A stretch of 64,000 nucleotides of DNA from Streptomyces corallincola. GTDB lineage: Bacteria > Actinomycetota > Actinomycetes > Streptomycetales > Streptomycetaceae. This document shows, in pieces, positions 17,097 to 24,809 of this stretch (positions are counted from its first letter, which is position 1; every line of letters starts with the position of its first letter). The stretch is taken from contig NZ_JAHRXF010000004.1 of assembly GCF_019104725.1 (NCBI RefSeq), positions 1-64,000 on the forward strand, written 5' to 3'. The translations under genes and the position numbers were made by a program. The notes under the pieces were generated by a model that made no database searches, was not told the DNA's origin, and saw only the letters and a list, made by a program, of their open reading frames with translations.

Positions 17097-17870
17097 CTAC
17101 TGCTTGTCGAACCGGGGAGCGTCCTGCGCCTTCCCCTCGCCACCCTCGATGGCCTGCTGCGGGGACCCTCCGGCCAGCTCGGCCTTCATGCGCTGGAGCT
17201 CCAGCTCCACATCCGTACCACCGCTGAGCCGGTCCAGCTCGGCCTGGATGTCGTCCTTGGCCATGCCGGAGGGGTCGTCGAGGGCGCCGGAGGCGAGGAG
17301 TTCGTCGATGGCACCGGCCCGCGCCTGGAGCTGGGCGGTCTTGTCCTCGGCGCGCTGGATGGCGAGGCCCACGTCGCCCATCTCCTCGGAGATGCCGGAG
17401 AACGCCTCCCCGATCCGGGTCTGCGCCTGGGCGGCGGTGTAGGTGGCCTTGATGGTCTCCTTCTTGGTGCGGAAGGCGTCCACCTTGGCCTGGAGCCGCT
17501 GCGCCGCGAGGGTGAGCTTCTCCTCCTCGCCCTGGAGGGTGGAGTGCTGCGTCTCCAGGTCCGTCACCTGCTGCTGGAGCGCGGCACGGCGGGACAGCGC
17601 CTCGCGGGCGAGGTCCTCGCGGCCGAGGGCGAGCGCCTTGCGGCCCTGCTCCTCCAGCTTGCCGGACTGGGACTGGAGCTGGTTGAGCTGAAGCTCCAGA
17701 CGCTTGCGGGAGGTGGCGACGTCGGCCACGCCCCGGCGGACCTTCTGCAGCAGTTCGAGCTGCTTCTGATACGAGTAATCGAGGGTCTCGCGCGGGTCCT
17801 CGGCCCGGTCAAGGGCCTTGTTCGCCTTCGCGCGGAAGAGCATCCCCATACGCTTCATGACACCGCTCAT
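17097..17870 (-). CDS. pspA: PspA/IM30 (Vipp1-like) membrane-stress protein
   Basis: A 257-residue coiled-coil protein of the ESCRT-III-like PspA/IM30 family that binds stressed membrane and maintains proton-motive force. The N-terminal amphipathic helix (MKRMGMLFRAKANKALDRAE) is followed by near-continuous helix with heptads to about residue 210 and a flexible tail. The gene heads a minus-strand series pspA-pspAA-kinase-regulator, arguing that the two-component system senses or controls envelope stress. A distal htpX-pspAB pair (56.8-58.4 kb) completes the actinobacterial Psp set. Confidence 0.95.
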   Translation of the reverse strand: MSGVMKRMGMLFRAKANKALDRAEDPRETLDYSYQKQLELLQKVRRGVADVATSRKRLELQLNQLQSQSGKLEEQGRKALALGREDLAREALSRRAALQQQVTDLETQHSTLQGEEEKLTLAAQRLQAKVDAFRTKKETIKATYTAAQAQTRIGEAFSGISEEMGDVGLAIQRAEDKTAQLQARAGAIDELLASGALDDPSGMAKDDIQAELDRLSGGTDVELELQRMKAELAGGSPQQAIEGGEGKAQDAPRFDKQ

Positions 17871-18167
17871 GGGCTTCGCGCGCCCCCTTCTGACCGTCCT
17901 ACCGGCTCACAGCTCCTGCGACAGAACCCACAGTACGGGCCCTGACTCCATTACCGCACTGTTCGGGGACCGATGCGCTCATCCCCGAGGACGACTGTGC
18001 GACCTCGCCCCTCCCGCGTGAGGAGGAGGCGGGCCCCGGCGGGTACCGCCCGGACCCGGTGGAGGCGTCCGCGTCGTCCCCTCTGTCCCTTGTAGACGCG
18101 CGGCGTTGCCGGATCGTTCCCCGCCGCGCCGGGGTCCACGCGGGGAAAGCCCGTACCCTTGGTGTTT
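17871..18167. promoter_or_regulatory. Divergent pspA / DUF3043 intergenic region
   Basis: On the plus strand TACCCT (18154-18159) lies 8 nt before the GTG of the DUF3043 gene, so that gene is probably leaderless. On the minus strand TAGGAC near 17905-17915 is a possible pspA -10. I found no convincing repeat or binding site in the remaining part. Confidence 0.35.
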
Positions 18168-18764
18168 GTGTTCCGAAGCCGTGCCAAGGATGAGAAGGCC
18201 CCCGCCGACAAGGCCCAGGTGACCGACTCCAAGCAGACCCGCGACCCGCAGGCCCCGAAGGGCAGGCCCACGCCCAAGCGCAGTGAGGCCCAGTCCCAGC
18301 GGCGGAGCGTCGCCCAGACCCCGACGAACCGCAAGGACGCCGCCAAGCGCCAGCGGGAGGAGCGCCGTCAGGCGCTGGACCGGCAGCGCCAGGCGCTGGC
18401 GTCCGGCGACGAGCGGTACCTCCCGGCCCGCGACAAGGGCCCGGTCCGCAGGTTCGCGCGCAACTGGGTGGACTCCCGGTTCAACGTGGCGGAGTTCTTC
18501 CTGCCACTGGCCGTGATCATCCTGGTGCTGAGCGTGGTGAAGATCGCGCCGATCCAGAACATCGCGCTGCTGCTGTGGCTGATCGTGATCGTCCTGATCG
18601 TGCTGGACGGCGTGGTCAGCGGCATCCGGCTGCGCAAGCGCCTCACCGAGCGCTTCCCCGACCAGAACCGGCGCGGCGCGGTCGCGTACGCCCTGATGCG
18701 CTCCCTCCAGATGCGGCGGCTCCGGCTGCCGAAGCCGCAGGTCAAGCGCGGGGAGAAGTTCTGA
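18168..18764 (+). CDS. DUF3043 membrane protein
   Basis: A 198-residue protein with a charged, Lys/Arg/Gln-rich N-terminal third, then two membrane helices around residues 108-150, and a basic C-terminal tail. This is the layout of actinobacterial DUF3043 proteins, whose function is unknown. GTG 18168 is preferred over TTG 18159 and GTG 18162 because TACCCT 8 nt upstream gives a leaderless start. The downstream methyltransferase follows after a 26-nt gap, so the two may be co-transcribed. Confidence 0.85.
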   Translation: MFRSRAKDEKAPADKAQVTDSKQTRDPQAPKGRPTPKRSEAQSQRRSVAQTPTNRKDAAKRQREERRQALDRQRQALASGDERYLPARDKGPVRRFARNWVDSRFNVAEFFLPLAVIILVLSVVKIAPIQNIALLLWLIVIVLIVLDGVVSGIRLRKRLTERFPDQNRRGAVAYALMRSLQMRRLRLPKPQVKRGEKF

Positions 18765-18790
18765 GCGCGGACGCGTTCACGGGGGGTGCC

Positions 18791-19549
18791 GTGTCGGCCT
18801 GGCTGGACCGCGTGGGCGGTCTGCGGGATGTCGTACGGCAGGAACTGGTGGCCCGGCAGCTGGACGAACAGCTCGCCGGGCGCTTCCCCGTGGGGCAGCG
18901 GCTGCGGGTGCTGGACGTGGGGATGGGCCAGGGCACGCAGGCGCTGCGGCTGGCCCGGCTCGGGCACCGGGTGACCGGGGTCGAGCAGGACGCGACCATG
19001 ATCGGGGCGGCGCGTACGGCGCTGGCCGCCGAGCCGGAGGGCATCCGCGAGCGGGTGCGGCTGGTGCAGGGTGACGGCCGGGACACCGGGGTGCACTTCC
19101 TGCCGGGCAGCTTCGACGTGGTGCTCTGCCACGGCGTACTGATGTACGTCGAGGAGCCCGATCCGATGGTGGCCGGGCTGGCCCGGATGCTCGCCCCCGG
19201 CGGTCTGCTGTCGCTGCTGGTGCGCAACGGCGACGCGCTCGCCCTGCGCCCCGGCCTCTCCGGCGACTGGGCGGGCGCGCTGGCCGCCTTCGACTCCACC
19301 TCCTACCGCAACCGGCTCGGCCTCGACGCCCGCGCCGACCGGCTGTCCGCGCTGACCGCGACCCTCGCGGGCATCGCCGCGCCGCTGCACGCCTGGTACG
19401 GCGTACGGGTGCTCAGCGACACGGCGCCGGACGACGCGGAGATCCCCGCCGACCTGGAGACGCTGCTGGCCGCCGAGGAGCGGGCCGGGCGCACCGATCC
19501 GTACCGGGGTGTGGCGGCGCTGCTGCACCTGTGCGGGGTGCGGGGCTGA
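18791..19549 (+). CDS. SAM-dependent methyltransferase, CmoM/SmtA-like
   Basis: A class I methyltransferase of 252 residues. Motif I is VLDVGMGQGTQALRLA, an acidic E follows strand 2 (GVEQDATM), and motif IV is DVVLCHGVLMYVEEP. The arrangement after the core (RNG.., YRNRLGLDAR, WYGVRVLSD, a final ERAGRTDPYRGVAALLHL) resembles E. coli CmoM, which methylates carboxymethoxyuridine in tRNA. That specificity is an inference by resemblance. GTG 18791 has GGGGGG just upstream; a CTG overlapping the previous stop is less likely. Confidence 0.82.
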   Translation: MSAWLDRVGGLRDVVRQELVARQLDEQLAGRFPVGQRLRVLDVGMGQGTQALRLARLGHRVTGVEQDATMIGAARTALAAEPEGIRERVRLVQGDGRDTGVHFLPGSFDVVLCHGVLMYVEEPDPMVAGLARMLAPGGLLSLLVRNGDALALRPGLSGDWAGALAAFDSTSYRNRLGLDARADRLSALTATLAGIAAPLHAWYGVRVLSDTAPDDAEIPADLETLLAAEERAGRTDPYRGVAALLHLCGVRG

Positions 19550-19567
19550 CGGACGGGCCCCGACGAC

Positions 19568-19587
19568 GGCTCCCCGCTGCGGGAGCC
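19568..19587. terminator. Hairpin between methyltransferase and protease genes
   Basis: GGCTCCC and GGGAGCC pair around CGCTGC, with further GGGCC/GGCCC complementarity outside. It lies 18 nt past the methyltransferase stop. Confidence 0.65.
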
Positions 19588-19649
19588 CGCGCGGCCCGTT
19601 CGGGCGTATCCGGCGGGCCGGGGGCCGGGGCGCGGCCGAGACTCGGGGC

Positions 19650-20711
19650 ATGGACGCTTCCCGTACCCCCTTCGGCGTGCGGTGGCGTGCCGCGGCCCCC
19701 GTGTTCGTGAGTGCCGTACTGCTGGCCGGGCTGACCGGGGCGTGCACCGCGCCGCTGCCGAAGGCGGACGCGGCGGTGGCGGACGCGGCGGAGGATCTCC
19801 AGGCGCGCTATCTGCGGGTCGTCGAGGAGGTCCTGCCGTCGGTCGTGCAGATCCAGGCGAGCCGGGACCTGGGCTCCGGGGTGGTGTTCGACGGGCAGGG
19901 GCACATCGTCACCAACGCGCACGTGGTCGGGGACGAGAAGACGTTCCAGGTGACCACGGCCCACAGCGAGCAGCCGCTGACCGCGCGGCTGGTGTACTCC
20001 TACCCCGAGCAGGATCTCGCGGTGATCAAGCTGGACCGGGTTCCGGCGGGGCTGCGCGCGGCGCGGTTCGGGGACTCGGCGAAGGTGCGGGTCGGGCAGA
20101 TCGTGCTGGCGATGGGGTCGCCGCTCGGGCTGTCGTCCAGCGTGACCCAGGGGATCGTCTCCGCGACCGGGCGGACGGTCAGCGAGAGCGGTGACGACGG
20201 GGGTACCGGCGCGACCATCGCGGACATGGTGCAGACCTCCGCCGCGATCAACCCCGGCAACAGCGGGGGCGCGCTGGTGGACCTGGACGGGCGGGTCATC
20301 GGCATCCCGACGCTCGCCGCGACCGATCCGCAGCTGGGCGGCAGTGCGGCGCCGGGTATCGGGTTCGCCATCCCCGGCTCGTTGGTGAAGACCGTCGCCG
20401 ATCAGATCGTCCGTACCGGGCGGGTCGTGGACTCCGGGCGCGCGGCTCTCGGGGTCACGGTCCGCACGCTCGTGGACGCGGAGTACCGGCCGGTGGGGGT
20501 GGCCGTCGTCACGGTCCGGCCCGGTGGACCGGCCGCCGTCGCGGGGCTCCGGGCCGGGGACGTCGTCGTCCGCCTCGGGGACACACCCGTCACCAGTACG
20601 ACCGCGCTCGCGGAGGCGCTCGCGGCGGCGAAGCCGGGGCAGCGGGTCGCGGTGACCTTCCGGCGGGGCGGGGCGGAGAAGACGGCACAGGTGACCCTGG
20701 GCGAGCAGTGA
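19650..20711 (+). CDS. HtrA-like trypsin-type serine protease with PDZ domain, lipoprotein
   Basis: A 353-residue envelope protease. The signal ends in a lipobox (LAGLTGAC), so it is probably lipid-anchored outside the membrane. The catalytic triad is intact: His in VTNAHVVG, Asp in EQDLAVIKL, Ser in NPGNSGGALV. A C-terminal PDZ domain (about residues 255-345; GVAVVTVRPGGPAAVAGLRAGDVVV) should bind C-termini of misfolded substrates. ATG 19650 is the only start that leaves a proper signal peptide. Confidence 0.93.
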   Translation: MDASRTPFGVRWRAAAPVFVSAVLLAGLTGACTAPLPKADAAVADAAEDLQARYLRVVEEVLPSVVQIQASRDLGSGVVFDGQGHIVTNAHVVGDEKTFQVTTAHSEQPLTARLVYSYPEQDLAVIKLDRVPAGLRAARFGDSAKVRVGQIVLAMGSPLGLSSSVTQGIVSATGRTVSESGDDGGTGATIADMVQTSAAINPGNSGGALVDLDGRVIGIPTLAATDPQLGGSAAPGIGFAIPGSLVKTVADQIVRTGRVVDSGRAALGVTVRTLVDAEYRPVGVAVVTVRPGGPAAVAGLRAGDVVVRLGDTPVTSTTALAEALAAAKPGQRVAVTFRRGGAEKTAQVTLGEQ

Positions 20712-20772
20712 CGCCCCGCCGGGGCCGACGGGGTCTCCCCCGTACGGGCCACGACGGCCGGTCGCGGCTGCG

Positions 20773-20820
20773 CCGATCCCGCCCCCCGCGGCTCACGCGC
20801 GTGGGCCGCGGGGGGATCGG
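20773..20820. terminator. Bidirectional terminator between convergent genes
   Basis: A long GC-rich stem (CCCCCCGCGGC with GCCGCGGGGGG) extended by CCGATC/GATCGG at its base, between the protease stop and the stop of the 71-residue protein gene. Confidence 0.85.
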
Positions 20821-20825
20821 GGGGG

Positions 20826-21041
20826 TTACGACGCGTCGGCGTGCAGGCTCATGGGGCCGTAGATCTCGTCGGTCTCCTCGTAGAGGCGGACCTGGTCGGC
20901 GCCGCCCTCCTGGAGGGCCTTCCAGTGTTCGCCGATCCAGGATTCGGCGTCGCCCTGGGTGGTGAACTCCTCGGGCTCGACCGCGGGCCGGACCTCTGTC
21001 CCGTCGGCCTTCTCGAACCGCCACGTCCATGCCGTCGTCAT
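20826..21041 (-). CDS. Conserved small hypothetical protein (71 aa)
   Basis: An acidic 71-residue soluble protein with aromatic-rich pattern TTAWTWRFEKADGTEV and DAESWIGEHWKAL. I recognise it as a recurrent small Streptomyces protein without known function. The ATG at 21041 has a near-perfect Shine-Dalgarno (AAAGGAGGT, 5 nt before the start), suggesting high translation, unlike the many leaderless genes nearby. It is divergent from the cobU fusion gene. Confidence 0.85.
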   Translation of the reverse strand: MTTAWTWRFEKADGTEVRPAVEPEEFTTQGDAESWIGEHWKALQEGGADQVRLYEETDEIYGPMSLHADAS

Positions 21042-21143
21042 CCGGACCTCCTTTGATCCAACTCGTGCTGGCAGGGTATGCGCTCGGGGCCCTCCGGGGG
21101 GCGCGAAGGGGCGGCGGGCCGGTGGACAGGCGAAAATCGGTCC

Positions 21144-22349
21144 GTGGAAGTGACTCTGCTCGGCACCGGTGCCCCCGCGGGACTGCCCCGCCCCGACTGT
21201 CCCTGCGCGGTCTGCGCGACGGCACACGGCCCGGACGCGCGGGCGGCGACCGCGCTGCTGGTGGACGGCACGCTGCTGCTGGACCTGACACCGGGCGCGG
21301 CGTTCGCGGCGGCCCGGTCGGGGCGTTCGCTCGGCGGGGTCCGGCACGTGCTGCTGTCCCACCCGCACGACGGCCCGGCCGTGGAGGTCCCGGCCGGGCT
21401 GCCGCAGCCCGCCCGTGTACCGGACGGCCGTGAGCTGGCGCTGCTGACGGGGCACCGGGTGCGCGCGCTGGCGATGGACGCGGGCGGCACCGGTTACGCG
21501 GTGACCGGCCCGGACGGCAGCCGCCTGCTGTACCTCCCGCCGGGCGGCTCCCCGGCGGGCCTGGCGGAGACGGCGGCCGAGCCGTATCACCTCGTCCTCG
21601 CCGACGTCACCGGCCGCCCCGACGCGCTGGCCCGGCTGCGCGCCGTCGGCGCGGCGGGCCCGACCACGGACGTGGTCGCCGTCCACCTCGACCACGACGT
21701 GCCCCAGGGCCCGGAGGTGCGCCGCCGCCTCGCGGCGGCGGGCGCCCGCGCCGTCCCGGACGGTACGACGCTGACGGTCGGTGCCTACGAGGACGTACCG
21801 GACGTGCCGCGCCGCACCCTGGTGCTGGGCGGTGCCCGCTCCGGCAAGTCCGCCGAGGCGGAGCGGCGCCTCGCGGCCTTCCCCGAGGTGCTGTACGTGG
21901 CCACGGGCGGTACCCGCGGCGGGGACACCGAGTGGGCGCACCGGGTGAGCGCCCACCGCGAACGCCGCCCCGCCTCCTGGCGTACGACCGAGACCACCGA
22001 CCTCGTGCCCCTGCTCACCGGGACCGGTCCGCCCCTGCTCATCGACTGCCTCTCCCTCTGGCTGACCGACGCGATGGACGCGGTCGGCGCCTGGGACGAC
22101 GCGGAATGGGCGGGCGGCGGTGAGAAGAAGCTCCGTGAGCGCGTCCGTGAACTGACGGACGCCGTCCGCACCACCCGCCGCACCCTCGTCGCCGTCTCCA
22201 ACGAGGTCGGCTCCGGCATCGTCCCCGCCACCCCGTCGGGCCGTCGCTACCGCGACGAACTGGGGCGCCTGAACGCGGAGTTCGCGGGCGAGTGCGAGGA
22301 GGTCGTCTGGGTGGTCGCGGGGGTGGCGGTGGTGGTCCGGGGCGGCTGA
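21144..22349 (+). CDS. cobU: MBL-fold domain fused to adenosylcobinamide kinase/guanylyltransferase
   Basis: Residues 224-401 are CobU: P-loop GGARSGKS (229-236), the guanylylation His region VSAHRERRPASWRTTE, and the C-terminal SNEVGSGIVP motif. CobU phosphorylates adenosylcobinamide and activates it with GTP for joining to the lower ligand. Residues 1-215 form a metallo-beta-lactamase-like domain similar to PhnP, with a Cys cluster CPCAVC, but the HxHxDH metal motif is degenerate (SHPHDGP, residues 72-78). GTG 21144 is used; GAAAAT 6 nt upstream hints at a leaderless start. cobT and cobS lie 1-6 kb away. Confidence 0.88.
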   Translation: MEVTLLGTGAPAGLPRPDCPCAVCATAHGPDARAATALLVDGTLLLDLTPGAAFAAARSGRSLGGVRHVLLSHPHDGPAVEVPAGLPQPARVPDGRELALLTGHRVRALAMDAGGTGYAVTGPDGSRLLYLPPGGSPAGLAETAAEPYHLVLADVTGRPDALARLRAVGAAGPTTDVVAVHLDHDVPQGPEVRRRLAAAGARAVPDGTTLTVGAYEDVPDVPRRTLVLGGARSGKSAEAERRLAAFPEVLYVATGGTRGGDTEWAHRVSAHRERRPASWRTTETTDLVPLLTGTGPPLLIDCLSLWLTDAMDAVGAWDDAEWAGGGEKKLRERVRELTDAVRTTRRTLVAVSNEVGSGIVPATPSGRRYRDELGRLNAEFAGECEEVVWVVAGVAVVVRGG

Positions 22350-22376
22350 GGCCGACGGTCACGGGCGGGCGGGAGG

Positions 22377-23372
22377 TCAGGCCCTGCGGGCGACCACCCG
22401 GTACCCGTTGGAGAGGGCCGAGTGCCGGGCCAGCGGAGCCAGCGCCGCGTCCAGCAGCCGGGCCGGCCCCCGCAGGCCCCGCATCCCGGCGGGACCGGAC
22501 AGCACGGCGCCCGTCAGGTCGTACGGGACGTGCGCGCGGGCCCGGTCGATGACCCGTACCGTCCCGCCGAGTCCCTCCAGTTCGGCGCAGAGGTTGTCGA
22601 GGGGGATGAGGTGGAGGTGCCGGGGCTGCCCCCATCCCGGCCAGTGGGCGCCGAGCAGCGCGCCGAACGCCGAGCGCGGATCGGGGAGTTCGACGACGAG
22701 GTGGCCGCCGGGCCGCAGCACCGCGAGCGCGGCGCGGAGTTCCGTGCGCGGGTCGGGGGCGTGCTGGAGGTGGCGGAAGAGGGAGACGACGTCGTAGCGC
22801 CGCCGGAGCCGGGCGGCCGTGCCGGGGGTGCTGAGCCAGCCCCGGTGCGCCTCCTCCACCCGCCCTTCCAGCAGGGCCTGTTCGACGCGGGCGGTGGGGT
22901 CGAGCCCGTCGAAGCTGGTGTAGGGGAAGAACTCCCTGGCCGCCTCGGGGAATCCGCCGAGCCCGGTGCCGACGTCGAGCCAGCTCTCCGGCTCGCGCAG
23001 GGCCGACAGGGCGTACGCGGCGGCGCGTTGATGGCGTCGTACGGCGCGGGCGGTGCGGACCCGTGTGGCGAGGTCGTCGAGCTGCCGGGCGTAGACGTCC
23101 CGGTGGTAGAAGGCGAGGCCCTCCGCGCTGAGCCGGGGGTTCTGGAAGACGTGCCCGCAGCCGTCGCACCGGTCGAGCGTGAACGCGCCGGGCCGCTGGC
23201 GCAGCGGGTCACCGGTGCGCAGCCGGGTCCGCAGCCGGTCGCCGCCGCACCAGGGGCACGCCGTCCGGCGGGGTTCGAGGAAGGGGTCGGCGGGGTCGGC
23301 GGGCCGTGCGGGCGGGCCGATCCGGGGCCCGGCCGGGGCGGTGGCCCGCGGGGCGGGGGGCGAGGGCTGCAT
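22377..23372 (-). CDS. Class I SAM methyltransferase with N-terminal zinc ribbon
   Basis: The 331-residue product opens with a Pro/Ala-rich stretch and a CPWCGG...CDGCGHVF zinc ribbon (about residues 39-78). A Methyltransf_23-type domain follows with motif I SWLDVGTGLGGFPEAA and ARRYDVVSLFRHLQHAPDP. This architecture is common in methyltransferases of cell-surface or secondary-metabolite saccharides. The position between cobU and cobT is suggestive, but nothing shows a cobalamin role. ATG 23372 is preceded by GGGAG; the longer ORF start at 23447 has no site. Confidence 0.82.
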   Translation of the reverse strand: MQPSPPAPRATAPAGPRIGPPARPADPADPFLEPRRTACPWCGGDRLRTRLRTGDPLRQRPGAFTLDRCDGCGHVFQNPRLSAEGLAFYHRDVYARQLDDLATRVRTARAVRRHQRAAAYALSALREPESWLDVGTGLGGFPEAAREFFPYTSFDGLDPTARVEQALLEGRVEEAHRGWLSTPGTAARLRRRYDVVSLFRHLQHAPDPRTELRAALAVLRPGGHLVVELPDPRSAFGALLGAHWPGWGQPRHLHLIPLDNLCAELEGLGGTVRVIDRARAHVPYDLTGAVLSGPAGMRGLRGPARLLDAALAPLARHSALSNGYRVVARRA

Positions 23373-23477
23373 GGCGGCTCCCTGTGCGACGTCGCGGCGA
23401 CATTGCGCTGCAAACCGGAACGTAAGGGATACCGAACGCGGGTGCAACGACGTGGTGACCGCGTGGTGCCGGTGTGG

Positions 23478-23515
23478 CGCGGAACCGTTCGCGCGCGGGC
23501 GGTACTGTTCCGCGA
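23478..23515 (+). promoter_or_regulatory. cobT promoter with flanking inverted repeat
   Basis: TACTGT (23503-23508) is a -10 candidate 7 nt before the ATG, so cobT is probably leaderless. CGCGGAAC (23478-23485) and GTTCCGCG (23507-23514) are perfect 8-bp arms bracketing the promoter. They may be an operator. No cobalamin riboswitch is visible. Confidence 0.45.
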
Positions 23516-24706
23516 ATGAGCAGCCTTGACTTGGACGACTTCACGGATCTGATCGAGCGCCCGGACGGTGGTGTGCGCCGTGACGCCGAGGCCCGGCGCG
23601 AGCGCCAGGTCGTGCCGCCCGGCGCGCTCGGCCGCCTGGACGAGCTGGGCGAGTGGCTGTCCGCCGCGCAGGGCTCCGTACCCGTACGGCCGGTCGAGCA
23701 CCCCCGTGTACTGCTGTTCGCCGGTGACCACGGGGTCGCCGGACTGGGCGTCTCGGCCCGGCCCGCCGGGAGCGCGGCCGTTCTGGTGCGCGCGGTGCTG
23801 GAGGGCGTGAGCCCGGTGTCGGTGCTGGCCCGGAGCCTGGACGTGCCGGTACGGGTCGTGGACCTGGCCGTGGACTGCCCGCCGGAGGACCTTCCGGCGG
23901 ACGTCGTACGGCACCGGGTGCGGCGCGGCAGCGGCCGGATCGACGTGGAGGACGCGCTGACCGCCGAGGAGGCGGAGGCCGCGTTCCGCGCGGGCGTGGC
24001 GGTCGCGGACGAGGAGGCCGACTCGGGTACGGACCTCGTGGTGCTCGGCGACCTCAGCGTGGGCGGCACCACGGCGGCGGCCGTGCTGGTGGCCGCGCTG
24101 TGCGGCACGGACGCCTCGGTGGTGACCGGGCGGGGCGGCGAGGCGATCGACGATCTGGCGTGGATGCGCAAGTGCGCCGCGATCCGGGACGCGCTGCGCC
24201 GGGCCCGCCCGGTCCTCGGTGACCAGTTGGGACTGCTCGCGGCGGTCGGCGGCGCGGACCTCGCGGCGATGACCGGGTTCCTGCTCCAGTCCGCCGTGCG
24301 CAAGCTGCCGGTGATCCTCGACGGTGTGGTGGCCGCCGCGTGCGCGCTGGTCGCGCAGCGGGTGGCGTTCCGGGCGCCGGACTGGTGGCTGGCCGGGCAC
24401 GACAGCGGCGAGCCGGGCCAGGCGAAGGCGCTGGACCGGATGGCCCTGGAGCCGCTGCTCCAGCAGGGCGTGCGGATCGGTGAGGGGGTCGGCGCCCTGC
24501 TGGCCCTCCCCGTGGTCCGCAGCGCGGCGGCCCTCTCGGCGGACATCCCGGAGAAGCCGGCCCCCGCGGAGGAGCACACGGAGGAGCCCACCGAGAAGCC
24601 CGCCGAGGAACTTCCCGGGAAGCTCCCGGCCGACGCCGACGGGGCCGAACCCACCGCGGAGTCCGCCCCCTCGGACGAGCCCGGCACCGGCGGCCCCACC
24701 GCCTAG
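23516..24706 (+). CDS. cobT: Nicotinate-nucleotide-dimethylbenzimidazole phosphoribosyltransferase
   Basis: Makes alpha-ribazole phosphate, the activated lower ligand of cobalamin. The 396-residue product has the family motifs PPGALGRLDELGEW near the start, FAGDHGVAGLGVS, LGDLSVGGTT, GRGG and the C-terminal catalytic Glu region IGEGVGALLALPVV. The last 50 residues (from about 345) are a Glu/Pro-rich acidic tail not found in the enteric enzyme and probably disordered. The gene is divergent from the zinc-ribbon methyltransferase. Confidence 0.94.
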   Translation: MSSLDLDDFTDLIERPDGGVRRDAEARRERQVVPPGALGRLDELGEWLSAAQGSVPVRPVEHPRVLLFAGDHGVAGLGVSARPAGSAAVLVRAVLEGVSPVSVLARSLDVPVRVVDLAVDCPPEDLPADVVRHRVRRGSGRIDVEDALTAEEAEAAFRAGVAVADEEADSGTDLVVLGDLSVGGTTAAAVLVAALCGTDASVVTGRGGEAIDDLAWMRKCAAIRDALRRARPVLGDQLGLLAAVGGADLAAMTGFLLQSAVRKLPVILDGVVAAACALVAQRVAFRAPDWWLAGHDSGEPGQAKALDRMALEPLLQQGVRIGEGVGALLALPVVRSAAALSADIPEKPAPAEEHTEEPTEKPAEELPGKLPADADGAEPTAESAPSDEPGTGGPTA

Positions 24707-24809
24707 CGCGGTCGCGGCACCGGCCGCCGACCGGAGCCGCGCCCCGCTCGCCGACGCCCCGCCGCGCGGAGGTTCACCGGCGAGGGCAACCCCCATATGA
24801 TCTCCCCTC

